Assembly: GCA_012934845.2 (NCBI GenBank)
Contig: WNNJ02001195.1
Span: 28,661-92,660, forward strand
Direction: 5' to 3'
Length of the DNA: 64,000 bases
DNA from: Pomphorhynchus laevis
Lineage: Eukaryota; Acanthocephala; Palaeacanthocephala; Echinorhynchida; Pomphorhynchidae
The notes beneath the pieces were generated by a model, which was not told the origin of the DNA, ran no database searches, and saw nothing but the letters and a program-made list of their open reading frames with translations. The position numbers and the translations under genes are program-made. Below are positions 24,301 to 34,724 of the stretch, one piece after another. How positions within the stretch are numbered: position 1 is the first letter of the stretch; every line of letters begins with the position of its first letter.

Positions 24301-27295
24301 ATAACTTTGTCTTCATATGCAAAAAGCTTTATTATGATATAAATGGTAGCATGAGAATAACCTCTTTAAACAAACCACTTGCTTTCCGGATCATCCTAAT
24401 TTATTCGGCAGGAAATTTTATTGCTTTCTTTGCTTTTTTTCTCACAGAAAAATGCAACATATTTAAATGTAAATGCAACATATTAATACTGGCATATACT
24501 TGGTACTGGTATAGACTAAAAGGGAAGAAATAATAGGATCAGATTTAAGTATCTAAAAAAGTTATAAACTTTTATAATAATAAGGATGAAAATTTGTAAT
24601 AATAATGGCGATAATATATGAACAGTTGGAAATATTAAAACAATTCTTAGTGGAACATCTATTTGTGTTCTATTATATAGAGTTAAAAAATATTAAAAAA
24701 TAGAGTTAAAAATATTAAAAAAGATATGTAAATATGAACAATTAGAAATATTAAAACAACTTTTAAGAGATAATAAGCTGAAAGATCTTTATGTAAATAT
24801 AAGAAGTTTTTCTAAAGATATCATATGTTCAATAAATCAAAGATTAATTAACGACTATGATAGATTAAATTGTATAATAGACAGTTATTGTAATACAAAA
24901 TACTATAATCGGACAATAAATGTTAATAATAACAATAGAAAATATACATTAACCATAAACTTCATTAATAAATGTATAGATAACATAAATATAGCCGGAC
25001 TTTTAAATAATTCTTCTTAAAGTAAAGAAATAATAGGTGAATTATACTTTATTATACTAAAATCATCCAGTTATACATTCAGCATGCTTTGTTAATTTTC
25101 TTCGTGAAAATCAGCTGATTTCTAGAGTTAGAGGAATCATGTACATTAAATATAACGACGTCCAAGAATGTTCGATTAAACCAATCTAATCTAAAGCAAT
25201 TGCATTATATAATTATATATTTTAATATATTGCATAATATAATTTAATATATTATCGTGTAATATATTATAATATATATTATAAATAATATTATTATATA
25301 ATATATTGCAATATTAACTATTTTACATTTATTAATAAATTATATTAATGTAATTGAGCCCAAGCACTCTTACCTTAGACACCTCATATTAATGCCTATA
25401 TTAGTTTGCGATAGATAAATATTACTATTTTGACTCTTAGTTGATAAGTAAAGAATCAATTATTAATTGAGCAAAATCTGATTTACAAATAGTTTACAGA
25501 TTATTCCAAAAAAATGATTCAATAAAATGAAAGTTAATAATTTAAAAGATATTTACTTTGAATAAATGCTAATTTGAAAGAGATGGATATACAGGATATC
25601 AGTTTTTTAAATACTTATGTCACAGAATAACTAGCATTTGATCTAATATGATAAAAATTGTATAATTTATTCTTTAATTAATATATTAATAATTTTTTCT
25701 TTAATAGCAATTTTATTAATTATAAATCAAAATGTTGCAGATATTTTAATTAATAAAAATTGTAAATTTAATAATAAAATGAAAAAATGAAAAATATTAT
25801 TTTATTTAAAATAAAATAATAAAATGGATTTGCAAGTATACACAATTTTAATCAACGATGTTTGAAGATATGGGTCATTTATTAACGTTTTACATTTTTT
25901 AGTTCTTCCGAAGAACACAGGCAAAGAATGGGATCCATTGCTTGAACATTTAATGCAGCGATTTGGGTACAAGAAATTGAGATCAATTTTGAAAACTGAT
26001 AAGCAGTATGTAATATTCATTTGTTTAAAAACTTCATTTCGGAATTTTAAAATCTACAAAATCGTAAATAGTTGATAATGATCTGTTATTGATAAATAAT
26101 TATTGGATTTGGATCAAAAAAGAAGGACAATTTTTTTGCTTTTAATTTTCTAAAGATGCTTATAGTGGTTAGCGAAATATCAAATATTTTTTTTTCTTTT
26201 TGATCCATATTTAGCAATTCTTTATATACGTCCTAATCATTGTATCCATATTTATTTTACATACAATTTAAATCAGTCGCTAAGTTGAAGGTTCTATTTT
26301 TAACTGAAATTGATATAATTTTTTTATCTGGAAAAATTCAAAAACACTAAAGAAATATAAAGGATTATAAATATTTAATTATTTAGATTAGTTCAATTGA
26401 TGGCAATTAATTGGGCATGCTCTTTAGATTTTTAAATAACAATATTAAAAATCTGCAAAATCATTAAAGAACCAGCTGCATTGTCAGATTGTTCTTTGTC
26501 GTTGATATGGCCAACAAAAGGAATAAAATTTGAAATTTTCCTTTCAAAATGTTTTCAAACGTAAAAACGTTTAAAATAAAAATATTTAATGCTCGAACCT
26601 CAGAGCATTATATTTTTTTGTCGTTTCTCAAAATTCTGATTTTATGAAGCCAGTTTATTATGTTATCTTAATGATTTAGTTGTGATATAAATAGTGATCA
26701 ACTACATAAACGCCGCTCTCATAATGATTCGCCCTGTTCTCCTGAATGGATTGAAGTAGTGAAAAGGAATCATTCAGAAAACCAAAATGATAGGTTTGCA
26801 GATTCAGTCTCTTCAGATAGTGCCCATCACAAACGAAAACGCCTCCAATGTAGACAAAATATCAATAGAAAGATATACACTATAGCAGATGAGCATTTTC
26901 ACAAAACAGAACAGCGCAGTTACCACGCAACAAGATCACTTAGTGCATCATCCTCAAATTCCGAATTTACAAAAAAATCAACACCTCGAAAAGAAGGCAA
27001 TAAGTCATCGAATGATCTTCGGTCGATTAGAAGCAGTCGATCAACTTGCATACCGAAACACAAGCAAGTAAGTACTAAAGGTGACATGTTATCAAAATAT
27101 TGTAACAAGAAACGTTCCAATGAAAACAGAAATAAACAATCAGGGAATAGTAGCAATTCACCTCACAGTTGTGATGGCTCAGCAAGTTGTCGTTTTAGTA
27201 ATAAACGATCAAGCAAACTGTCAAGCAAGCGAGATGCTAAACGTGAAGATTACAAGTCTCACAGAAGTTACTCAAATAATTCGTCTGATTCGTAA
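21342..27295 (+). CDS. Ser/Arg-rich basic protein, four exons (5' end missing)
   Basis: Four exons join in phase: 21342-21460, 21508-21546, 25903-26005 and 26695-27295, with GT..AG ends. The stop TAA is at 27293-27295. Intron 1 is only 47 nt; intron 2 is 4.4 kb and full of repeats. The product starts in this window with TKQRTDAIVKSSEFMEAKRL and LEDLALKNALGIVIPE. It continues with KEWDPLLEHLMQRFGYKK and SPEWIEVVKRNHSEN, and ends in about 170 residues rich in Ser, Lys, Arg, Asn and His (HHKRKRL, SSKLSSKRDAKREDY). Such tails are typical of nuclear RNA-processing proteins, but I cannot name the family. There is no acceptable start codon in exon 1, so upstream exons exist beyond or within the repeats. 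Exon joins are inferred from phase and splice signals only. Confidence 0.62.
21589..22173. repeat. Nested inverted repeat inside an intron
   Basis: The arm 21589-21746 is the reverse complement of 21973-22130 with few mismatches. A third, partial copy (about 21797-21914) runs parallel to 22056-22173 and shares CCGACTACCAAGAAGACG and CAATGACTCATT. Each full arm contains, in right-arm orientation, GTCCACTGATGAGTCCCGC, which looks like a hammerhead CUGAUGA core. It also holds a GACAG..CTGTC hairpin and an ATAGCT..AGCTAT hairpin. It lies in intron 2 of the Ser/Arg-rich gene and looks like a small structured element that inserted or duplicated in both orientations. Confidence 0.75.
22180..23280. 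other. AT-rich intron sequence with repeat phrases
   Basis: About 22425-22460 has GATGATGACAGCAGGAGC followed by TATTGAAATATAG. This phrase recurs at 38322-38352 and, inverted, at 38259-38287. About 22510-22550 (GGAAGAAGATTGTGGGTTTA) recurs inverted near 49380. Otherwise A/T-rich with no coding frame. Confidence 0.4.
23300..25035 (+). mobile_element. Penelope-like retroelement remnants
   Basis: Coding debris on + includes KIRYKLLPPLGRKICNYNKE (about 23650-23710), ETECNCKSLSF..HICTHN (about 23750-23815) and DKINKDMYTELTKLKDNYII (about 24220-24280). The last is followed by TTIDKASNNFVFICKKLYYD (about 24282-24341). This resembles the region before the reverse transcriptase in Penelope-like and related elements. 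Blocks are partly duplicated: 23470-23640 recurs at 24866-25035, and a third piece lies at 23310-23400. The family assignment is tentative; the status as a dead retroelement is firmer. Confidence 0.5.
25040..25900. other. AT-rich intron sequence
   Basis: End of intron 2 of the Ser/Arg-rich gene. Contains runs of TATAAT-type simple sequence near 25200-25340 and no coding feature. Confidence 0.4.
26085..26185. repeat. Dispersed repeat, copy 1 (also 31205, 31600)
   Basis: ATTATTGGA(T/G)(T/C)TGGATCAAAAAAG, followed about 60 bp on by a GGTTAGCGAAAT-type phrase, is shared with 31205-31300 and 31600-31715. It sits in intron 3 of the Ser/Arg-rich gene. Family unknown. Confidence 0.5.
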
Positions 27296-27599
27296 CATAA
27301 CGATGTCGGAAAAATGGACTCGTTTCTAAAGGTGCCTTTAACTTAAACACTTTAGTGCCAGATTATTGTATCTACTTGCTTATAAAATGTAAAAATCAGA
27401 ATGAAACAAAATATTTCTATAATATTTTTTACATCTTTAAAATTTTTAGAAGTTACTATTTTTAATTACTTTTTAATTCTTGTATAGTTTCAAATTTTAC
27501 GACATCAAGCTACCTAAACAAATTACATATGCATAATTACATAATTTACTATTTCATATGACGAGTTCACGAGTACAAGGTTCATGAATGTAATATGTT

Positions 27600-27945
27600 C
27601 ATGAATATAAGGTGTTTATATTATAATATATATGTAATATATGCATTCGCTCCATGAGGTTCCTTCGTGGTGTGACCGGTAATATCCTTAGAGATAAGAT
27701 TAGAAATTCAGTCATATAAAATTTATACCCCGCCTTAGGGTATACCCCGCCTAAGGGTATCTGATACCCCGCCTTAGGGTATCTGAAAGATACTGCTGGT
27801 CTGTCGCCCAGGATCGCGATGTCTGAAGTAGTTTGGTTCGTGCACTGCCTCCACGACCCGACACCCGGACCAGTGGTTGACAGGAAAAATCTTGTTTTGT
27901 TTTTCTTGTCAATAAATTGTTGTTGTTGCATTCTCACCATATAAT
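27600..27945. repeat. GC-richer segment with triple hairpin motif
   Basis: Within AT-rich DNA this block is clearly richer in G+C. Three near-identical units around TACCCCGCC(T/a)TAGGGTA (about 27725-27783) each can pair ACCC with GGGT. It ends with TTGTTGTTG near 27920 and an AATAAA at 27909-27914. A retroposed small RNA or SINE-like element is possible. No tRNA boxes are visible. Confidence 0.45.
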
Positions 27946-27949
27946 ATAT

Positions 27950-29100
27950 GGAGCTAATATCTCTACATATAGAGATATATAAAGCTCTAAATTATAAATA
28001 GAACTCATTATATAGAGCTTTTTTAGTACGAATTAAAACAAAAATTGTTTAATTACATTAATGTTAAGTTGAAATCGTTATTAATTATAAGTTATTATTA
28101 TATTAATTTAAAATTAATATAAAATTAATTAATTAATTAATAATTAATTAATTAATTAAATAATTAATTAATTAATTAATTAATTATTTAATTTAAAATT
28201 CAAAAAATTGTGTCCCGATATGCGATATATATTTCCATATTTATGTCGAAAATAATTACATTTAGTTAAAGAAAACTTCATATCAGTTTTTATTAGTTTG
28301 TACTGATAAGAGATCAGTAATAGCAGTTTTATGCTCCAATTGTATTTGCTTCCTTATTTCTTTATAAATACTTGGTAATCCAGCTGATTAGTTTTATTAG
28401 CAATTTAACAGGTTTACAAACTAACTATTGACCCAGTTTATTTTAGGTTTGAGTTACTTCTTAAAACAATTGGCGAACAATAATGCTTATCTCGCAACTT
28501 AGTAGACAACGTAATAAACACGATGTATCTTGTTTAACATATCTTAGCAGCAAAGATTAACTCTCTAAAGTAAAGCTATCTCCCTATTTCGATATAGTGT
28601 CGGGCTGCCATATTCCAGGACATGAGTGAGCTCTCTGGCATCTTATAATTATGGATATAATCTGTGCTACTCATTATGCTACAAACTCGGAAAATTGTAA
28701 GGTTTTGTAGAATTCAGCTGAATGAAATAGCTTTATGTAGTTGCATATTAGCATGAATTCAATAAGTATTACTTTAATGCTTTAATGTTGAAAGGGGTCT
28801 GCAAACCGTAATTCAATTTGCTACATGAGTTTAACTGAAAATATTAATTTTAAATGCAACGGATCAAACCGTTGCATTTAAAAATATTTTAATTTGATTG
28901 AATTTTTAATTTGTTTAATTTATTTTTAAATTTGAATAAAATAAAATTTAATTTTATCAAATTTAAGTTACTTAAATTATTCAAATTTAATTTAGTTAAA
29001 TTTAATTTAAGTTTTCAAAATTTTTGATAAAATTTATTTTTAAATAAATTTTATAAAATGATAAAATTCTACAAAAGGGTTTCCGTTTACTGCAATATGT
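27950..29100. other. AT-rich intergenic region with (TTAA)n tract
   Basis: About 28100-28195 is a nearly pure ATTAATTA simple repeat. About 28840-28890 holds an inverted pair, TTTTAAATGCAACGG and CCGTTGCATTTAAAA. No coding frame. The region separates the Ser/Arg-rich gene from ABITRAM and must contain the latter's promoter, which I cannot identify. Confidence 0.45.
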
Positions 29101-29110
29101 TTTTGCGTAG

Positions 29111-29581
29111 ATGGAAGAAACGACATATATTCCGTACATTGAACGGTATTTTACGAAATATATCAGTACGATATATGATAACCAATGCGTTCTACGTCAT
29201 TTAAATCAGTTCGTTTGCTTAATTTGCATCAACGAAAATCTAGCGAAAACACTAACAGATTTCAGATTCGAATATAAGGTGAAATTCAAATCATTTACAG
29301 GAAAGCGTAAGCACGATGCAATGCAGTTAAGCCCAACTACTATATTGGCTGAAATCCAGTTCGGAGAAACGAAATTGATGTTACGTTCATGTGTCTTTGG
29401 TAAGCTGCTTGAATTGAATTCTAACATAGACAATGAACTGATAAGAACTAAATCTGAACGGGATGGCTATTTAGCCATTGTAGGCACAAGCGAAAGGCAG
29501 TGGCATAAGTCTCTTAATACAAATGGTGAACGACAGGAGCCAGCTTTGAGGAAAGTGCATTCAATTGATGAACTATCATAG
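29111..29581 (+). CDS. ABITRAM: ABITRAM/FAM206 (Simiate) homologue
   Basis: Intronless frame of 156 residues. An in-frame TAG directly precedes the ATG, which fixes the start. IERYFTKYI (residues about 9-17), DNQCVLRHLNQFVCLICINE, KSFTGKRKHDAMQL, LRSCVFGKLLELNSNI and DGYLAIV match the FAM206 family in order. The family pattern is RYFTR, C.L.H.NR.CVI.L, a glycine/lysine hinge with GA..L, SCV.G.L.E.N, GYIAV. In mammals the protein (about 180 aa) is a nuclear actin-binding modulator of transcription in neurons; that role is known from vertebrates and not shown here. The C terminus is shorter than in mammals and ends with a polar tail. No polyadenylation signal is evident close by. Confidence 0.78.
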   Translation: MEETTYIPYIERYFTKYISTIYDNQCVLRHLNQFVCLICINENLAKTLTDFRFEYKVKFKSFTGKRKHDAMQLSPTTILAEIQFGETKLMLRSCVFGKLLELNSNIDNELIRTKSERDGYLAIVGTSERQWHKSLNTNGERQEPALRKVHSIDELS

Positions 29582-29599
29582 AACATTGTTAAGTTCAAG

Positions 29600-30620
29600 C
29601 ATTTTGCACGTATTAATGATCAAGCTAGTTTTGAAATAACAATTAGCTCAATTGATGTGCTCAAACAGATAATATTACTCTCTGCTGTCATCATCAGACT
29701 GATAAAGTGTCGTTACTGCCCAGAAATTTTCTATTCAATTTAAAATCTGAATTTAAAATTTAAATATAAAATCACAAATTAAAAAGAGGCTTGAAAAATT
29801 TGATCAAAAAGAAAATACTCTTTAGTGCTGGATTCGGATATGACAATTATGAGCAAATTTGTACACATCATTTTAGTAAAAGCAATGCAACATTCCGCAA
29901 GAGTTTATCAACTGTCCACCTATAAGCTACGAAATTATAAAACATAAAATCATAATTCGTAAAAATCTCGGATATGTAGCCATTTCGCCATATTGTTTCG
30001 AATTGTATCTCTTATTTAAGACATCTTGATATTTTTCTGCAATGGTTCGATCGTTTATTATCACTAGGATCACAGTTATTTATTTAATGGCATGACTGTG
30101 TCCAAAGATAACGGTATAGCTGTCTACTACTTATATTCGTCATTAAGTTCGCTTTTCCACAATGTTCCTGTAAGACTTTGAATGCATTCGTAATACAGAT
30201 AAATTTTCAAACTTGCCACTCCATCTAAAATACTTTTATTCATATACGTTTCCGCCTTCGTCGTTTTTAGGAGGAGAGGTTTCCGCCTTTGTCTCATTTA
30301 CTTCTTCAAATTTTATTGGTCAAATATCCAAAATATCAATTTCCGTTAACTTCGTCTTATCTTATGACCTCTAAATTAAATCCTTATATACACGTTTCCC
30401 TCGACCTATCACTGCAATCTTCTTTATCTTTAAACATCAATGAATATCTTATTTTGTTCACAAATACTCCTCGAATTTCGGGCAGGCCAAGATGTTAATC
30501 CATTGCCGCTTTGTTAGCATGGAACTCTTATTTTCTCCACATTCGTAATTATGCTTCCTTTACATATTTAAAGTGTCTTATCTTCACAGTCCAAATCTCG
30601 CTACAAACTGTTTATTCAAT
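29600..30620. other. Intergenic region, nothing assigned
   Basis: Moderately AT-rich. It has a pyrimidine-rich, less AT-rich part at 30150-30600 with a weak open frame (30289-30498) that I do not believe is a gene. No repeat family recognised. Confidence 0.35.
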
Positions 30621-30624
30621 TTTT

Positions 30625-30832
30625 CTCTGACTCCATATTCTGGTACAAGTAACGCAACGGCCACTATTGCTTTGCTCGTAACAGCCGTGTAATGATACAA
30701 TTAGTCTCATCAGAAGTATGTGTACCTGCGTTTTTTCATTCGAATCATGGTTCCACTTTCAGATTCGAACCAAAGTTTTATCCATCGCTGGGTATACGCC
30801 TTACCTACTAGGTTTAAATTATACTTAGGTAT
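30625..30832 (-). repeat. tRNA-derived SINE (family B)
   Basis: On -, the head at about 30830-30755 reads TAGTAGGTAAGGCG (D-arm/A-box-like), TATACCCAGCGATGGATA (anticodon arm) and TTTGGTTCGAATCTGAA. The last is a T arm with B-box GGTTCGAATC and a five-pair stem allowing G-U pairs. A tRNA-unrelated body follows with AAAAAACGCAGGTACACA and continues to about 30625. The copy at 712-818 shares both head and body. Possibly Pol III transcribed once. Confidence 0.6.
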
Positions 30833-30839
30833 TATTAAA

Positions 30840-32495
30840 ATAAAAGAATAATGGGACGAATGAGAAGAATTTTCTCTTTTAAAAATACTTATTTACTATT
30901 AATTAAGTATCAAAATAAAAATATAAAAATAAAATATTAATTCTAAAATATTAATAAATTATATTCAAGTCGAATAATAAAGCCTACTTTACCAAAATTA
31001 TCTTACTCGATATGTAAAGGAAGGAGTGATAGGTTTATTATAAGGATTGAAATACCAAAATTGACAATCGTTTTTATTTGTTATGGTTTCAAGGGCGACA
31101 TTAAAGACAGCATCCTGCATTTCAGAGCAACTTTTATCGAAAATGCAATCAGTGAAGATGATCAGCATTGAAAATAATCATTTTAGAATATTAATTATAT
31201 TAATATTTTATTTAACGAATTATTGGAGCTGGATCAAAAAAGGTTTAATTTTATTTGATATTTTGCTAACCTTTGTTAACATCTTCAGAAAATTACCGAA
31301 ACACTGGCGTAGATGAGAATCAACGGTTATAGTTACGTCGTTGTGATTTTTATGTAATTAACAAATTATAAATTTTTATATTTTTTAAATTGTTTTCAAA
31401 TTGAGTAAATATCGGGATTGTATTCGTAATTCTAGTGGATTCATATTTAGCATTTCTAAATTCGATATAGATTGCAATTGTTTGGGGTCAAGCGGTACTG
31501 ATTAATTGCTTGGACAATTTGCTTAGACACTCAGTGCTGATTTTAGATTCTTGGCTGAAATTATGATTTTTTACTTGTAAATAGTTGATAGTGATCCGAT
31601 ATTGATAAAGAATTATTGGAGCTGGATCAAAAAAGGTTAAATTTTATGTCATTTCGCTAACCTCTTTAGCATCTTCCGTAATTTTCTAAATATGCTTGCA
31701 GAGGTTAGCATCATTAAAATTATTATTGATTATAATTTAAAAATTATAATTTATTAAATTTAATAATTTAATATTAAATGAATAATTTATTTTAATTTAC
31801 TTGTAATTAGATATTTAAAATTATATCTTTCTAATAAAATAATTTTTATTCTCAAATATTTCTATTATTAACTTTTAATTGAGTTATTGACAAGTAAATT
31901 GATTTTCAAAAGATAAAATATATCATTCAGTGAAATGTCATTTATCATTGAAACGATAGCATACCAGGATAACTCTTTCAGCGATCATTAATGAACACGG
32001 AACTATAATGAGAGCAAAAGCTATAATATTTTAGTTATTTACATCTTTTCTTCAAGCTTTTTTTGTCTTTTTTGTATGAAAAATTCAAGGTAAGATATGG
32101 TTCTCGATGTTAATGTTATCGTTACGTAGTTTATTTGTAAGCATGTTAAATAATTTTAGGTAAATACTAGCCTTTATTCGAATGGACGGATACCATATTT
32201 TTCGAAAACATTTTAGTGTTTAGCAAAAAAAATCGATTTTTAGCTCAAAATGTGTTTCCCACTTTTTCTAAATCTACAAAACTTACTAAAAATACTCATC
32301 AGTGCTTTTCACGTTCACAATTTTCATAGACTCCTTAAGCATTTGGCAAAAAAATATTATTTTTGCTTGATAATGCTTTATCTAGCATAAGACGAAATGC
32401 CGATACTCATAACAACAGGTTGTTATTTAACTTTATTATGACTTTATTATAACTACTCATAAAAACAGAATACATCTTATAAATTTAGATTGTAA
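30840..32495. other. AT-rich region upstream of CYB5R-like gene
   Basis: Holds two copies of the repeat also seen at 26085 (31205-31300 and 31600-31715, ATTATTGGAGCTGGATC). The weak frame 31083-31316 overlaps the first copy and is not a gene. No promoter element can be singled out. Confidence 0.45.
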
Positions 32496-32501
32496 TACGA
32501 C

Positions 32502-33425
32502 ATGTACATGATCTATATAGCTGCCGCAATTTCAGTCGGGGTTGGCCTCGCTTATCATTTCGATCTGCTAGAATATCTCGGTATCAACTTTGGACCTTCA
32601 AAAGCTACGCTAAAATCACCAAACAAATCAGTTCCTGTTCGGTTGAAGGAAAAAATCCGGCTCACACATAATACCTATTTATTTCGATTCAATTTGCCTG
32701 ATCCACATGCTACCCTTGGATTACCTATTGGAAAATGTATATTTGTAAGAGCTATTGATGAAAATGGTACATTTTCTAGAGCATACACACCAGTATCAAT
32801 GCCAGATCGTAAAGGTGAATTTGATCTTGTGGTAAAAATCTACTTTAAATGTGATCGCTTTCCAAATGGTGGACGTATGTCGCAGTATCTTTATTCAATG
32901 CATTTGAATGAAGAGGTTAGTGTTCGTGGACCATTTGGAACTTTATGTTACGTTGGTTATCCAGGACGTTTTGAAATAAAACGATCACGTAATAATGAAC
33001 CGACTAGATTAACGATCAAGAAAATTGGACTAATAGCCGGAGGATCTGGTATTACCCCGATGTATCAAATGCTTCAATCACTTTTAGCAGATCCTAATGA
33101 ATCAATTGAGATCAGCTTGGTTTTCGCCAATAGCTCACTGGACGATCTAATATTGTACGACCAACTTACTAAATTAGAGAAAGCAAACCCTGACAAATTC
33201 AAGGTTGTTCATGTAGTCTCAAATCAAGCGCAAAGTGACACGGAATTACCAGATGGTAAATTTGTTTTTGGCTTTATCAATAAGGATATTTTACAGAAAC
33301 ATCTACCTGAAAATGATCCGTCCAATTTAATTGCACTATGTGGTCCTCCACTAATGATAAGTGAAGCATGTATGCCCGCTCTTAACGAATTAGGATATGA
33401 CAAAGAAAGAATTTATTTATTCTAA
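32502..33425 (+). CDS. CYB5R: NADH-cytochrome b5 reductase
   Basis: Intronless frame of 307 residues (human CYB5R3 has 301). An in-frame TAA lies 9 nt before the ATG. Residues about 3-18 form a hydrophobic anchor (MIYIAAAISVGVGLAY), placing the enzyme on a membrane, as expected for the microsomal or mitochondrial outer-membrane form. The FAD domain has RAYTPVS (93-99) and GGRMSQYL (123-130). The NADH domain has GGSGITPM (180-187, usually GGTGITPM), CGPPLMI (280-286) and the C-terminal aromatic Phe307. The enzyme passes electrons from NADH through FAD to cytochrome b5 for lipid desaturation, sterol synthesis and related reactions. The loop at 152-172 is longer and more basic than usual. The paralogue within the CYB5R family is not resolved. 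An AATAAA (33425-33430) overlaps the stop codon by one base. Confidence 0.93.
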   Translation: MYMIYIAAAISVGVGLAYHFDLLEYLGINFGPSKATLKSPNKSVPVRLKEKIRLTHNTYLFRFNLPDPHATLGLPIGKCIFVRAIDENGTFSRAYTPVSMPDRKGEFDLVVKIYFKCDRFPNGGRMSQYLYSMHLNEEVSVRGPFGTLCYVGYPGRFEIKRSRNNEPTRLTIKKIGLIAGGSGITPMYQMLQSLLADPNESIEISLVFANSSLDDLILYDQLTKLEKANPDKFKVVHVVSNQAQSDTELPDGKFVFGFINKDILQKHLPENDPSNLIALCGPPLMISEACMPALNELGYDKERIYLF

Positions 33426-33599
33426 ATAAACTTAGCAGCTTTAGTTTTTACACTATTATCATCTGTCAATCAATTGCCAAATGTGTGCATTTAAAAGCAA
33501 CTCAACACATTTGTCCAATTTTAATTTACAGTTCTTTTAGAAAATTCTGGAAACATATTTTAATGTGTCGGTGTTAAGTTTACTAATTAATCTTCTTTT

Positions 33600-34010
33600 C
33601 TTTACCCGCTTTAAGGCGGAGTCGGCTAAGTAGGATTTGGTCCTTTATTTCGCCCTATTCGTAGCCTGGTCCGGTTGAAATCCGGAAGCCTTGAGCGTCG
33701 ATTGAGAAAGTCATGATAGAAGTCCTGCCGTGCCAATTACGGTGCACTCCCTAGCTCCAGTGCACTTTACCTCCGTATCGGTCTGTCGTATGGACCTGTC
33801 ACCGAGAGTTGTTTGCGTTTACCTTACCCCATAGCTGGTATGATACGGGGAGTTTCAAGGGACATAAAGAGGAAGAAGCACTTTAACTCCGTATCGGTCT
33901 GTCGTATGGACCTGTCACCGAGAGTTGTTTGCGTTTACCTCACCCCATAGCTGGTATGATACGGGGAGTTTCAAGGGACATCAAGAGAAGAATAGACACC
34001 CTCCGTCAAG
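33600..34010. repeat. GC-richer repeat with 116-bp tandem duplication
   Basis: The unit 33762-33877 is repeated at 33878-33989 with only a few differences; it contains CTCCGTATCGGTCTGTCG and CCCCATAGCTGGTATGATAC. Upstream, 33605-33760 is structured: CGCTTTAAGGCG and CCGGTTGAAATCCGG are hairpins. There is no open frame of interest. It could be a LINE 5' untranslated region with duplicated promoter units, or a SINE-like RNA. It lies about 180 bp beyond the CYB5R-like stop codon. Confidence 0.65.
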
Positions 34011-34019
34011 TACAGATCT

Positions 34020-34530
34020 TTTGTGGAATTGTAACTAATGCAATTCAGATAGGCTAATTTATAAATCTTAAATGATTCTTGTTATAAATTTTATTAAATT
34101 TCATTAAATATTAAATTTCTATAACCGATAACGTATAAATAAAATAAATAATATGATGTTAATTTAAATTAACCTAGAAGAGTGGATCCAAGAACCTCCA
34201 AAAATATCGCATATGTCAGTTTTTCATAAAACAAAAAGAACTAAACTCGAACTTATTATTTCAAGAAATTTATACTTTTCGAACACGTATGTATCTGTCA
34301 AGACGTTTAAGGTTTTACATAAACAACAAATTTACAACGCACACTAGGGCATAACTCTAAGGTCGAATTGAGTTGCTATTACTAAATGTCTATTAATCAT
34401 GATATTGATACATACGTATAATCGAACGAGGTGATTCGTTATTCAAAGAGCCCACATGGAAAATTAATAATGAAATCAAAGAGCTGGTACATATCTAAAA
34501 TTTTATTTTCAAATTTTGTATTTGATAATC
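34020..34530. other. AT-rich sequence
   Basis: Nothing recognised between the GC-richer repeat and the next dispersed repeat. Confidence 0.35.
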
Positions 34531-34534
34531 ATAT

Positions 34535-34720
34535 TTCTTCAGAGGAAATGCGTTATTAGCACGTGTTTGGCCCGCTGCTATGTTGGGTCGAAGAATAGTG
34601 GTCTAAACCTAATAACATTGCAGTTACTCCTGACAACAGTAGTTCCTCCTGGTGATCTCTAATCCTTATTCTGATATATCGTCTATTATTTTTAGTCAAT
34701 TCATAACAATTCGCTTATAT
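34535..34720 (+). repeat. Unnamed dispersed repeat family, copy 2
   Basis: CTTCAGAGGAAATGCG, GTTGGGTCGAAGAATAG and CTAATCCTTATTCTGATA match the family of 20165. This copy extends further at the 3' side, sharing CGTCTATTATTTTTAGTC and AATTCATAA with 37870 and 43080. Confidence 0.6.
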
Positions 34721-34724
34721 TTTT

